Source: Polytrichum commune (lineage: Eukaryota > Streptophyta > Polytrichopsida > Polytrichales > Polytrichaceae). From it: a stretch of 64,000 nucleotides of DNA. Each line of letters begins with the position of its first letter. Positions within the stretch are counted from its first letter, which is position 1. Shown piece after piece: positions 1 through 11,962 of this stretch. The translations under genes and the position numbers were made by a program. The notes beneath the pieces were generated by a model. The model was not told the origin of the DNA and did not search any database. It was given only the letters and a program-made list of their open reading frames with translations. Location: positions 6,200,001 through 6,264,000 of the forward strand of contig OX485803.1 in the NCBI GenBank assembly GCA_950295325.1. Direction: 5' to 3'.

Positions 1-6
1 TCGGGA

Positions 7-2095
7 ATGCGCTTTGGCATCCATAAATGTGCATACTGGGGCCGGGAGTTCGTACGGGGGCGAGGGGAAGATGTGGAACTCGCCAACTTTAACCTTTGTG
101 GCGAGGCAATCCCGCAGCTCGCGGATTACGAAGCCTTTAAGTATTTAGGTGAACATAAGGCCCCCGCATCCGCAAAGACCAATCAAAAGCCGTCGCTGCC
201 GCGGGGCCCGGACGCCGAACGACAAGAGGCCCACAAAGGTAAGCGGGCCCTCGCCAAATTTAAGGCGAGGGTGGCTCAACTAGATATCCCGCGCATCCAG
301 AAACTCCACTACGCGGGGAAATTAGATTCCCTATCTCAGGCAGCGCGGCCGTTGATAGAAATCCTTTGCCCGATGAACCCGCCGCCGAATTACATCATGG
401 ATGAGGCAACCAGGATCCAACACGGCGCGGCGAGGCGGATTTTAGGATGGCCATCTCGAAGAGGGGGCAACCGGCAACTCGATATGAGTACGGATCATCT
501 CGGGCTAAGGTTACCGAATTTCCGGACAATACGGGATTCAATGTTGGTAAATACGGCGTACGCGTTCGTAAATAATCTCGACCCGCAAATACAGATCCTA
601 TTTCGGCATATGGTGGAAGAGGCACGCGTGGCGGCAGTAATCCCGCGGGCCCCGCAGGGGAAGATTTTCATGGATTGGGACTTGGCGTACGGTAACACCG
701 TACGCGACAAGATATGAAGACTAAAAGTTTGGCGTATTGGGAGCCAACCCGGACGGACCCCAAGGCAAGGCGTAAAATCGGAACGCGAGGAAAGGTAAAG
801 GCCGGACTTACGTGGCATTTTTATACCACGCATGTCAAGCCCTAAGGGTAAGAATCACGGCGGAGGGCCCATTTAAGGTGGACATCCGCAACGGGGAACT
901 CGAAGGGCTTGAAAGGGTAAAAGTCATCGGCTTATTTAGCGACGTGACGGGTCCAAATGCGCAAAAGATGTTGGAAATGGTGAAGTTGGAACTGAAGGCG
1001 TATACGAAGGAGGCGGTACACCATCGAGACGGATTGGAAATTGTCGAGAATATCGCCTCGAAACAGTTTGCGCATAGCGGGGCCCACGCCGCGGGAAGTC
1101 GAAAGTGGATCCGAACCGCGAGCCTAAGCATGCCCGAATACAAAACGATGATTGCCGCGGCGTTCAATGTACTACCGGTAAAATCGGTAGTAACAACCTG
1201 GATGAGACGCGGTGAAATTTTCTGCGACAACTGCAGGGAACGGAAGAGAGAGACGGTCAAACACCTATTTTACAGGTGTAGATATCCGTTATATGAGGCA
1301 ATCCGCACCAAACGCCACGACAAGGTAGTTTGCGAATTTTACTGTTGGGTAAAATTACGAGCGGAGAAGGGTAAACTCGGGAGGCTCGACTCGTTCCAAA
1401 TTTGGATGGCCGACAATACGTGGGGCGTCCCAGCGGGAAACGCCCTAATATTCCCGGACATCTTGAATGATGCCCAAATCACAAATCGGAGGTCCGATCT
1501 GATATTTCAATATCAGCCCCCGGCGAGGCGAGGCGACGACGGGCAGATGATTCGACGAAACCATCAAATCGAGATATGGGAGGTCTCGGTTACGATGCAC
1601 AACGCAATCGCGTTGGCTAAACGGCAAAAAACGGATAAGTACAACGAGCTAGTCGATGTATTAAGCCGCAGGTTTCCGCATAGCGACGTGCGGTTCCGCG
1701 CGATGGTGGTTGGAGTAATGGGAACGATACCGGCCTCGATTAAACAAGTCCTACGCGAAATTCAACCGCAAGCGCAAACGTCCTGGGTGATCCATCAGAT
1801 CATCCAAGCGATAGGCAACCACAACCACAAGTTGTGGATAGTACGCGATCAGCTACACAATCGGCGTCGAAATTTCCCAAACGAAGCGGCGGGAACGTGG
1901 GTTCCGCATTGCCGATGGCTTCGAAGGGAGTATTTCAAATACTACGAGAACCTAAGGCAACGCGAAGAGTGGGAGGTCCAACCACGAGAAGCGACGATGG
2001 AACAACCCCAACTGCCGAACCGAACACAAATTGACAAATATTACTACAAAGTGCTAAGCAACGCCGCTAGATGGGCGCGAGGAGCACCGCCGTAA
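7..2095 (+). mobile_element. Non-LTR retrotransposon, 3' coding part (RT thumb, CCHC knuckle, restriction-like endonuclease)
   Basis: Two long open stretches, 7-717 and 812-2095, form the C-terminal half of a retrotransposon polyprotein whose catalytic RT palm lies off the left edge. The first shows the post-palm signature ending in YLG (about residue 45) and a thumb-like region. The second carries a CCHC knuckle (CDNC, then H and C in KHLFYRC, near residues 138-156). Then comes a PD-(D/E)xK-like block: RRSDLIF, IEIWEVSV and a lysine before DKYNEL, followed by VVGVMGTIP. That order (RT, CCHC, endonuclease) is typical of R2/NeSL-type elements, not of the APE-type L1 elements usual in plants. 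The reading frame changes twice between about 717 and 812, so this copy is probably disabled. The DNA is richer in CpG than most of the window. Family assignment is inference; the endonuclease reading rests on motif pattern only. Confidence 0.75.
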
Positions 2096-2780
2096 ATCCA
2101 AATATCTTAGAGTAATAAAGTAGCCGTAAAAGGCATGTCTTTTACGGCTTAGAGTAGTGCTTACTCTAAGAGTTCGGGAGGATGGACGAATAGGCAATAA
2201 GGCCATCCGTCCAGCCACCCATATAACTAGGTCTAGATCAGCTTAGGTTCTCAAATCCGCCTCCGGGCCTTAGTCAATTTCATAATAAAGTTAAGACTAG
2301 GTCGGGGTCCACGACCCGTCTCGGCGGAGGTGAGGACCGTCCCGAACCGAGGACGGCACCAACCACCTACCGGGAGATGTGTAAAAAGTCTCAATTTATA
2401 CATAAATAAAGAGGACAACCGAATATTTGCCCTTAGAACAAAGCCCGTTCTAAAACCTAGTGAAAGATAACACTAGGACTAACTCGTTGGGAAATAATCC
2501 AACGAGGCCCCGGTAAGCCGTCCAAGGGGGCCCGAGAGACGAGAACCCCCCCAACACTAAAGGGCATTAGTGTAGATTCGAGGATGGATACGGCAAAAGG
2601 GAGAATTAACCTAAGATACCTACCCCTCGCACGACCACCCCCCGTGGATAATAAAGAGGACAACCACTCCGGCACCCCCCAACCAATGCGCCGATCGAAC
2701 GAGGCTCTCACGTATAGTAGTGTAGTAAACACTCTCCTTAAGAGTGTAATAAATGCATGGGTGTGCAAAGATCGGTGGTT
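2096..2780 (+). other. Structured 3' UTR of the non-LTR element
   Basis: This stretch has no gene. It keeps the CpG-rich composition of the upstream coding region and is rich in short inverted repeats. An 11-bp perfect outer stem (2105-2115 with 2161-2171) encloses an 11-bp perfect hairpin (2122-2132 with 2139-2149, 6-nt loop). Further short hairpins occur near 2173-2215 and 2300-2320. The composition changes near 2770-2900, which I take as the approximate 3' end of the element; no poly(A) tail or target duplication is visible. Confidence 0.5.
2105..2171 (+). other. Nested hairpin (two 11-bp perfect stems)
   Basis: The outer arms at 2105-2115 and 2161-2171 are perfect reverse complements. 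Between them lies a second perfect 11-bp hairpin, 2122-2132 with 2139-2149, loop GCATGT. The structure begins about 10 bases after the stop codon of the retrotransposon ORF, a natural place for an RT-recognition or termination structure. Its function is inferred from position only. Confidence 0.7.
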
Positions 2781-3170
2781 GGAGAAAAAAGTATCTAATC
2801 CGACGATCGTGAAAGCACCGGCAACGTGGCCTCACGAGAACGCAGAAGCTGCTTTCATCGCCCATAGACTTCTTCTCGACAAGTTGTGAAGAATTCCACC
2901 TGAAAGAGGTTACAAGTACAGCTTCTGTGGTGTCTACTCCCTGCAAGGGGTGAAGTAGTTTCACATCCAACCTCACTGTCCATGGGACATGACCAAGGAT
3001 GTTTTACAAACAAACATTCTATTCACTCCGGCCTCCTTCGGAGACCAGAGATCTTCTTCTTCTTCTTACAGTGCCTTCTTAGGTCTGTTGCGCATTGATC
3101 CTTTGGAATTGTGGGCCTGCAATGTGATAGCTCCATTGTCCGGAAGAGAGTGACCCATCGGACCTTGTCA

Positions 3171-3550
3171 ACCTGCAGGAGGGAACTACTCGTGATTCAT
3201 GATTTAAAGGTGCAGTGATTCTTTCACTATACATCTCAAACATATAACCTGCAGGAGGGAAATACTCGTGATTCGTGATTTAAAGGTGCAGTGATTCTTT
3301 CACTATACATCTCAAACATGTAACCTGCAGGAGGGAACTACTCGTGATTCATGATTTAAAGGTGCAGTGATTCTTTCACTATACATCTCAAACATGTAAC
3401 CTGCAGGAGGGAACTACTCGTGATTCATGATTCAAAGGTGCAGTGATTCTTTCACTGTACATCTCACACATGTAACCAGCAGGAGGGAACTACCCGTGAT
3501 TCACGATTTAAAGGTGCAGTGATTCTTTCGCTATACATCTCAAACATGTA
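3171..3550. repeat. Tandem repeat, 5 units of exactly 76 bp
   Basis: Units beginning ACCTGCAGGAGGGA (the last ACCAGCAGGAGGGA) start at 3171, 3247, 3323, 3399 and 3475, a constant 76-bp spacing. Each contains GTGCAGTGATTCTTTC and ends near CATCTCAAACATGTA. Differences between units are only a few bases, so the array is young. A TATA-like stretch (CAAATATAAGG, about 3585) follows 35 bp after the last unit, so the array may be an upstream element of an LTR or other promoter. No matching second LTR is in the window. Confidence 0.9.
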
Positions 3551-4088
3551 TAGATCGATGGGGACATGCACACGATCCTCTGATCAAATATAAGGAGGCC
3601 CAGAATCATGGCGGATGGGCCCAAAGATCACTCTAGCAGCAACTCCGAATCAGTTTCTCCAATCTTAGTCAAGTGCGTTGCATATTGTCCTTCTCACAAT
3701 CATGTATCAAGAAGTCTGGAGCAGCAAGCAGTAGTTTCCAGGCATTAGAGCGTCTCTTGACGTGAGGCTAGGGCTTCAATCATCAAGTTCTGGAAACCTC
3801 AAGACTCAATCAAGATGTGCAAGAGAGATGTTATCCTCTGTCCCCAACTTATGCCTACTGTATCCATTGTGATTTCGGAATGAGGATGAGAGGAGACTAG
3901 TATGTTGCAGGAGGTAGAGGAATCTTGGGTAATTTGTGGGCAATTATATACGCTAATGCGTTTTCAGCGCATTAATGTCAACTTATTGAATGCAATAATG
4001 TCACAAATATGACATTTTCTCTCAGTAGAAACTAAAAATGTCACAAAGTTATAAATGAATATGACATTAAATCCACTGGATTCTAGTA
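3551..4088. other. Spacer with possible LTR/promoter-like segment
   Basis: No coding region is recognisable. A TATA-like CAAATATAAGG near 3585 follows the 76-bp array. From about 3940 the sequence becomes AT-rich, with repeated TGTCACAAATATGACAT-like motifs that resemble the termini of the MITE that follows. Confidence 0.3.
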
Positions 4089-4410
4089 CACTAAATAGGG
4101 TGTTTGGTGTTTGATACACTAAATATGAATGCATACAGTAAATATCAATAACCCTATGAAAGTAAGTAACATTAAATGTAAACTCAAACACTAAACATAT
4201 ACTCCTATGGAAATATGTGGAAGTTACATGTTTGAATATATAGTGTTAGTAAAAATATGAAAATATTTATAAAATAAGGGAGGTGGTAGTAGGGAAGGTA
4301 GCAACACATTTATGTCTAACACTAGTTGTCAAGGAATTGAAAATTAGTGTGAGCAGGGTAGGGTGGTAACAACACTAAATATAATCAACCAATAAATATC
4401 CTATTTAGTG
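4089..4410 (-). mobile_element. MITE, CACTAAATAGG terminal inverted repeats (copy 1)
   Basis: The element runs from CACTAAATAGGG to CCTATTTAGTG, about 322 bp, flanked by TA on both sides. Its reverse complement aligns with the segment at 36058-36392. Internal features shared with that copy include GTTGTTACCACCCTAC and ACATTTAATGTTACTTACTT. The apparent 75-aa ORF inside is shared with the other copy and is a property of the repeat, not a gene. The TA flanks suggest a Tc1/mariner-type origin despite the CACTA-like end. Confidence 0.7.
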
Positions 4411-4909
4411 TAGTGATATAACTCAAGAATAGGCAACTTGAGTTATATAAGCTAGCTACTCTTGGAGCAGATATTATTCTGAGCTAATTCTGAGCTAAAT
4501 TTGAGGTTGTTGCTAACATTAGGTCAAGATCTTCATTTACATGCACTCACGGTTGCTTGTGGTTGATGTTTTAAGTGGGCAAAAGGATAGGTTGGTGATT
4601 GGAGCAAGGGATTCGTATTTTCATTCTTTCATTGACGCAGGACAATTGGCTAGGACTTGTATGTTGGTAATGTAAACATAGTAAAGTCTATCCTCCTTCC
4701 ACCCACTGCAGATTCAGGTTGAAATTAAATCAAGATTTTATACCTATGAACTTATCCCCCCAGCATCAAAGTTCAGCCAACTAAGATTATTCCTGAGGAG
4801 GGAGAACAGGCACTTCCAGTCCCTAGTTAAACAATTTACATCTGAAGTTTGAATAAGCTACACGTTGAGTAGGTAGTCAAATTTGGTGCTTCTCGATACT
4901 ACAGTCCAA
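4411..4909. other. AT-rich spacer upstream of the receptor pseudogene
   Basis: No ORF or repeat copy is recognised. It would hold the promoter and 5' leader of the malectin-like receptor relic starting at 4910. Confidence 0.3.
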
Positions 4910-7900
4910 ATGACGGCGCTTCTTTTTTGTATTTTCTGTAATTTCCGTTTATGCAGCAGGGGTGTCACAGGATTCCTCAGTCTTGACTGTGATGGACTGC
5001 ATCCATACATGGACAAGAACGGCATTTCATGGATCCCAGATACCAAATACTGCATGGGAGCCACCACATCTCAGGCTCACAAGTGTGGAATTACAAAACA
5101 ACTGACAACTCAGAATTATATTGCTCCACAGTATGGGAGACTTCCCGTGTTCTCGAGCCTTGAGCGCAAAAACTGTTACGTAAAACCGTGAAGCGTGGAA
5201 CTCAGCATTTGCTCAGGGCATCATTCTTGTACGCGAATTATGATGGAGCCGCAGCAGCAGCTGTCACTAGTAATGTTAATATTATTTGTGGTCCTGTCTT
5301 CAGGTTATCACTGGATTCGTCACCTTGGGCAATGGTCCACATCATGAACGCTACCCAAGTCTAGCTATTTCCACGAGGCTGTTGGGCTTGCAGTGCAGAA
5401 CCCGGCATCATAACCTGGCATTCGCAGTGTGTCTCCTGAACCTGGGCCAAGGAGCGCCATTTCTCTCCTCCCTCGAATTGCGGCTTCTCCATGGGGCAAT
5501 GTATAATGCGGCTCCTTACGTAAACAAAGCATCGTTTCTTTTGCACCACCTCTGGATCAACTTTGACAGGCGACTGTCGGAGTCCCGTCAGGTAAGCAAA
5601 TCAAATTCCCCCGCAATCAAAGTCTTAACTCAACAAAAGCAACTCCACGTCAATTTTCCCATCAAAACTCAATTCCAATACTCATCACTCCACCATGAAA
5701 CTCACCTAGACTACTGATGGGCATAAGTTTCAACAGAAAATCCCATAAATACACAAGAACAGGCAAGTCTCCCATTGGTCTCAATCAGGGTAGGGTTCTG
5801 AGCAACGCAATCTAGGAATAAAGTTTACAACCTGTACTCAGGGCCTCTCAGGGTTTCGAAATAGACCATACCATCATTAAACATAGACCTTGTCAAGCTC
5901 ACCAACTGACCCACGTACCCTCTGACATATTTTAGCATCCACTCCCCACCCTCTCCTTCCATCTTGGCACAAATTTTTGGTGCCTAGGATATAGCCCACC
6001 CATGAAACAGGGCAAAGAGCAGCTTGCGGCCGAAGACGCTCTTAATTCATGCTGACTCCCTTGGGAGCCGGCATGTAGTTTCAAAAATTGCACAAACTGT
6101 CAGTCTGCCTTGTCTTTTGCATAACATTGTAGACCCCCATGCCAAGGGAGTCAGGGATCCCTTCCCAAGGCATCGAAAAGCATATTTTCGAGAACAATGG
6201 GCCATGGGAATCTGGCACTTCAACCCAGTTGTGAACTTGTTTAAATCCAGTGTTGTGCACCTGGACTTCTAGTTTTGGCAGATGGGTTAGAAGACGTAAG
6301 GTAGATTTTTCTCTCTGCACCCACTTCTCGTAGGATGTAAAAGATGCAATTAGTGTGAGTTGATTAGAAAATTCAAATCGTGCCCCTATCCATTTGCCTC
6401 GTAATTTTAGGCTCTCGTATGAATACCATATTCAGTATCAAAGTGAAGATTCTCATGCTCATGAAGTGGTCATATAGAGTAGGTCCCCCCTCAATCATGG
6501 GGCAATCATGTTGACCATTGAGCTTAATATGTGATTAGTCCAGATTATTGTTGTGCTGGAATTAGGCACGTCTACCTTACCTTAACAATGCTGTTATGGA
6601 TTTGTTGGGACTCAAAGAAGCTGAGAATTCCTGTTATTTAATCCAGGTATCCTGCCGACCCGGTAGACTGCATTTGGGTTTCTGATACAGCTGCATTAGA
6701 ACAAGGTCACATACTATTACAGAATGTACAAGCTCAAGATGTTGAAATATAAACACCACCCACAGTGTGGACACTGAGAGCGCTCCTGATTGTCCTCCCG
6801 AGTCCATGATGCAAACTGCCGTGGTGGGAAATACCAGCCACCTGCCCTCTTGCATGGTGTTGGTAGGCTTTCTGAAATATGCCTACACTGTCATGTACAT
6901 TGCGGAAATGGTAGACTTCGGCCCCACCGAGAGCCGCTCCTTCACATTCTCCATTCACAATGTGAAAAACGATTCCACATCTGTCGTCAACCAATTAATC
7001 TTCAACGTCCAACAAAATGCAGGTGGTCCATACAAGGCGTATGAGCTGGAATTCCATGTCATCACATTGCAAGAAACCTTCTTGAGCTTCTCCTTTAACA
7101 AAGTGGTCGATTCGGCACATAACCCGACTGTGAGTGCTATTGAGATATTCGAGATTATCAACACTCGTGCTCCTACAAGTGTCCGAGATGGTAAAGTAGG
7201 GCTTAATCTACATACTCTGAGATAGCACCTTCTTATTTGATAGTTGAGACTTTAATCATTAGCACTAGTAGCACCCCTCTCCCATGCCAAAAGGATTTAG
7301 CAAAGGCGAGGGATTTGAGTAAGGAGTCACCCTGACTCACAGTCCTAGGGACATGTCTCAAACTCCCCGCAATCTACATCCGTTATCACTCACTGGTCCC
7401 AGGAGCCTCTCTTGGGAGATGGGGACATGTCCTGACCAATGCACGTTGCTAAGGAGTCCAAATGGCTCCTGGGAGTGGGAGGAGTCCTGGGAGTGGAGGT
7501 TGTGCCCAGAGACCATCTTGTAATTTCACTACCCTTTCTCACTCATATAAGCTTATGATCTTCCATTCAAGATGAAAGTTAAGTATTCCCCAAATGGTGA
7601 TGGCTAAACACAAACTTGTGATAGGTACACTAACTCATAGGAGAAAATCATCCTCTTGACAAAGGTTGATGCTCTCTCACATGTGCTTACATAACCACCT
7701 TCCATTTCTCAAGCATCTAAGTGTTGCAATGATTAACCCAAATATTCCTACTCACTATGGAGAACTATCCACATGTTGGTTCTACTTCACCCACAAGTGG
7801 TGCTTCCTGCCCATGGTGAATCCCACGGTTAAACGATCTGATTACTTCTAGGAGATTGTTGTTTCTTCCGCTTCAAGTGCCCCTATTTTTATTTTTATTT

Positions 7901-8854
7901 TTATTTTTATTTTTAAGTCTCACATTTAAAACCCCCTATGAGATAAACATTTCATGAATTCATCACAACTCATCAGGGAAGAATGGAGAATTATAATTCC
8001 CGAGGGGATGCTTGGTGGGTGGTGGCTGTAGGGTCGGCGCTCTCTGAGTTTGTGAAGAAGCTGCCTCCGGAGGCATCTCAAGGTGACCCTTGTCTTCCCT
8101 CTTCATGGAGTCGGCTGACCTGCAATGGGAGCTCACCCCCACGCATCACAAGCATGTAAGTATACATGTGCTTCTGGATCTCGAAGTTTGATTGATTTTC
8201 TAAAAGACATGGGTTGGATTGGCTGCACTCTATTGCAATTCGAGGAATGACTATAGGTATATATGTATGCCCAAATGTACTCATGTGAGAGTTTATCTGG
8301 TTTCATGCACTCTAATCCATGAGATTGCAGAGCTTTGTCATGTAGAAACATCTCTGGCGAGATTCCAATGCATCTCTCATCAATGACAGGCCTGCAAAGC
8401 ATGTAAGAGTTGCAGATTGCTTGAAGTAACCAGAAGAGGGCAGGGTTCGGGGTTTAGGGTTTAGGGAACAAGTTGCATATAGGGTTTCTTTATGAAATGA
8501 CGATTACTTCTCCGACTTGACGATACATGTAATTATTTGGTGGTGACTCAGCTATCTCAACTCCAACTTGTTGACAGGACTCATCCCCGATTTATGCACA
8601 CTTACGACCTTGGAGATTCTGTAATTTTCCCACCCGCCTGCCACTTAGCTCAGAAACTTGTGATGATAATGCAGGAGGGAGGAAGAATTTAAAATTCCCT
8701 CCAAGGTCATGTCCTGGGTTGTTGTGGACATTCAGGAAGGAAAATCTGCATTCATCAATTTGACACCGGTGTTTCATTTCCAGGCACCTACAAAACAACC
8801 AGCTGAGGGGCATTTCCCAGAGTGGCTCACAAGCCTCCCCCGTCTCAAAGAACT
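4910..8854 (+). pseudogene. Malectin-like/LRR receptor (receptor-like kinase type), decayed, kinase part not found
   Basis: The start at 4910 gives a hydrophobic signal-peptide-like segment, followed by GFLSLDCDG, the typical opening of plant malectin-like ectodomains. Visible exons are 4910-5591, 6647-7190, 8032-8155, 8331-8402 and 8784-8854, all with GT donors and AG acceptors. Exon 1 shows LLRASFLYANYDG, PVFRLSLDSSPW and VCLLNLGQGAPFLSSLELR. Exon 2 shows RYPADP and AEMVDFGPTESRSF. Exon 3 has QGDPCLPSSWSRLTCNG, the linker to the LRRs. Exon 4 is a phase-2 LRR exon of exactly 72 nt (NISGEIP, LSSMTGLQS); exon 5 is an LRR exon of 71 nt, one base short. Frame breaks occur near 5189, 5362, 5408, 6743-6767 and in exon 5. 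No transmembrane or kinase exon is seen before 11962. In intact relatives the ectodomain sits outside the plasma membrane. Pseudogene status is inferred from the frame breaks; assembly indels are a less likely alternative because neighbouring genes are intact. Confidence 0.85.
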
Positions 8855-9897
8855 GTAAGTATACATAATCCACAAGCCTTAGTCCACCTCCTCATTGAAT
8901 GCCTTGAAGCCTCATGCCTTGAAACCTAAAATTATCTTAGGGTTTCTGTGGCAGGGTTTCTCGAATCATCATGTTGTCCTTCGCCAAGTTAATGTAGGTC
9001 AAGTGCTGCCAAGGTTGGATTCATGGTGTTTAGTGCACATCCTGAGCTACTGTATCTAAGATATGTGGGTGATATTCGGTTTGGTTTTTCATATTCTCCA
9101 ACTTCTGCACATTAGATTTACACAACGAAACCTGTGTTGCACTAGTAAATCTACGGTGAAGCAGCAGCAAAAATGGGACTAAAAACCAGACCTCCCATTG
9201 TTTAGGTATGATTATCAGAAGTGCATGTTTGTTTGATTCCTTAGCTGAATACATGGGTCCTTCCAATTGGGTTCGTTAATCAAATTTGAAGAGGTAGTCC
9301 AATCCCTTTTGATCATGTGCCTTTATGGTGTTTATTCTTTGATCCTCACCAAATCACACACCAATCAAATATATGTGATCAAGAAAATTAACTGGATAAA
9401 AATCCACATACCTTTAAAAAGGTTTGAAGAATTTTCCTCAACAACATGAAGCTCATCAATTGTTACGAACTAGGTAAGGATGTGAGGAGCCTTGTCATGG
9501 GCTATAGTAGGCACCCAACTAATGGAGGGGTGAGGTAGGTACTAGAGTAGACCGATCCATTTCTGTTAACTTAAGCAATTTCACATATGTGTAGTACATG
9601 TGTGATATTGGAACATTTTGTCACATGTCTAGAAACTGATATCACAACGTTTACCAAAAGAATCATAGTATATTTCCAAGATTTGAAATTTCCGTAAATT
9701 TTCTAACCCATATCCACAACACAGGTCGACCTATTTTTTATAACTAAAAGATGAAAACTTGAGTACAATCAATGCCCTTTTCAAGGAACCCAAATCCGTG
9801 CCCTTTTAACCTACTTTGTCCATCACACCAAATGTGAAGGCTATAGTAGAGGCACCTATTCCCATTCAGGACCCCATCGGCAATGTATAGGTATCAA

Positions 9898-9990
9898 AAT
9901 TTCGATCAGGCTGGGACTAAGTTTCGATTAGGTTGGGACTAAGTTTCAACTTGGCTAGGATTGAGTTTCAATCAAGCCGGAATCAATAGT
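9898..9990. repeat. Tandem repeat, about 4 units of 22 bp
   Basis: Four consecutive imperfect units follow the pattern TTTCGATYAGGYTGGGACTAAG, the last two diverged (TTTCAACTTGGCTAGG and TTTCAATCAAGCCGG). No coding role is seen. Confidence 0.75.
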
Positions 9991-10189
9991 GTCATGCCAC
10001 ATGTCCTGATTTTGAGTGCTTAAGTGAGGGGGAATGAGTGGTTATGGTAGCTTCTAGACATTGGTAACATGTTCGGGCCAACTTTTGGCTTCAAAAATTC
10101 AATTCAATAATTTCAATTTGCATCACCTTATACTTCTCCACATCTGGCACAAAATCTCTTCAATGACCAGTTATGGGCTCCTCTACTCT

Positions 10190-10365
10190 ACATGTGTGAT
10201 TCTTCACAACTTTTTCCACCATGTTAGAAAATGACAACTACGTGTGTGGTTCTTCACAGCTTTTTCCACCATGTTAGAAAATGACAACTACGTGTATGGT
10301 TCTTCACAGAATTTTTCCACCACATTAGAAAATGACAACTACATGTGTGGAAGTTTCACAGCTTT
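10190..10365. repeat. Tandem repeat, 3 units of about 50 bp
   Basis: TTTTTCCACCATGTTAGAAA followed by ATGACAACTACGTGT recurs at about 10211, 10261 and 10312, spacing 50-51 bp. Units differ by a few substitutions. Confidence 0.85.
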
Positions 10366-11962
10366 AGAGGACTCTGTATCAAGATGGGAGGGGGGGTAAT
10401 CGGAAATGGGTATGTCTACTAGAGCTGCTGGAAGGTTGACACAGATGTAGTAAAGGTCAGGCCACATGGCATGGGCATCAATTACAGGCGATAGCACCTC
10501 CTCGTATCGTATCCATCAAGATAGAAACAACCGCAAAATCGCTCAGCCTGACCACCTCGCACCAGCGGTCTACGATCAAATCCATCAGAATTTTTTGAAC
10601 CAACCTCTGACTAATGAACAATTTGTTTTTGCTAGCTACATTAAAAACAGTAAGTTACATGATGACAACATACTGACAGCTGAGTCTTGTGGTTTACATT
10701 GAAATAAACAGGTGGTTAGAAAAACAACTTGCAGCACTGAGGACTTGCAAAATCAGATTTCGTATATGAAGGCACAATTTGCTTTGCAATGACCCTCTTC
10801 AAAAGATATGCCATTCCACTCATACCTAGGTATATTGATGCAATTTTGCTGATTGTTTCCCAGGGGTGAAAGTCTCACTGGCCAGCAGTATCTGCAGGTT
10901 GCAAACACTAACAACGCCAGGAGCCAGAAGGGTACAAAGTGAGAAACCCAGGAACTTGGAACAATGTGCCAACAGAAAATACAGGAAAGATCAATACATG
11001 TCGTTAAGGTGGTAGGAGAAACATTCGTTGGAGCCTCGACATTAAGATGAAGATCAAATTATTCCAAGACCCATTAAAGCGGATTGATAGTCTGCAAAAT
11101 TTCCAGGTGGGAAAAACTCTTTGTTATATCTTCAAATTCTCCAATTAGCATGGGTGGGAAATGGTAATGTAAGTATATTTAGTTTTCACATCCTTCTGGT
11201 AACAGCATACAAAATACCTTCTTCAAACACATGCAGGAGTACACTTAGTACCTCCACCAAGTTGAAAAGTACATTGGAGTGGGGAATTGACATGGTCCAC
11301 ACGATTTGGAAGAAGAGTACCATGAATAGTCTGACATGCTTCCCAGTGCACAACTGACCATCACCCAGAAACTTGCAAATAGAGCTAATTAAAGAGTTAC
11401 TTTAAAGCAAACTTTCGATGTCCCCACAAGGTCAGGAAAAATCTCAATACCTAACAGTTTTCTACGTGTCTGATCCTGGATGGCAAACATAACACACCTT
11501 TTGTACACCAAGATAAGAGGTCTAAGATTACTAACTAGTGCTGAATCTCCTCTTGCATTCATTCCAACAGAATTTCGTAGGACATCCAACTGCAAGACGA
11601 TTGCCCAATCTTACCGGTTCAATGTATACCATGCACATGATTGCTCAGGAAACACAAAATCCCGCTCTCATGTCCTTGCATGACACTGGTGTAACACAAC
11701 AGATGCAGCAAGCCTGTGGCAAAATCATCAGAAGTTGATACTTGTTGAAATGATCCTGTGGCAAGGACACCATCAGGTGGGATGGCCATCATGTGATGGC
11801 CAGTCATTGCTTTAAGATGTATGAGCCACCGTTGGGCTGTAAAATGGTAATCTCCAGAAGAGATTGTAAATGCTTTTCCCGAAAAACAAATTCTATTTCA
11901 AATTACAATCATGAGGAATGACATGATAGTTAGATGACAGAGCTCCGATCCGCAAACCAACC

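Larger units (their letters stand above)
8855..11962. other. Gene-poor stretch after the receptor relic
   Basis: I see no kinase domain or other convincing coding exon. It holds two small tandem repeats (9898-9990 and about 10190-10365). Short ORFs at 10466-10702, 11121-11357 and 11480-11738 have no recognisable domain. It also serves as the 3' flank of the minus-strand desaturase. Confidence 0.4.

Noticed and set aside
395-1260. Minus-strand ORFs of 60-141 codons under the retrotransposon
   Set aside because: They mirror the plus-strand coding frames and have no domain; CpG-rich coding DNA often gives long antisense frames.
2584-2976. Plus- and minus-strand ORFs of about 100 codons after the retrotransposon
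   Set aside because: They fall in the structured 3' UTR and its flank, with no recognisable protein features.
3171-3550. CRISPR-like array
   Set aside because: The 76-bp units are contiguous with no unique spacers, and the genome is eukaryotic.
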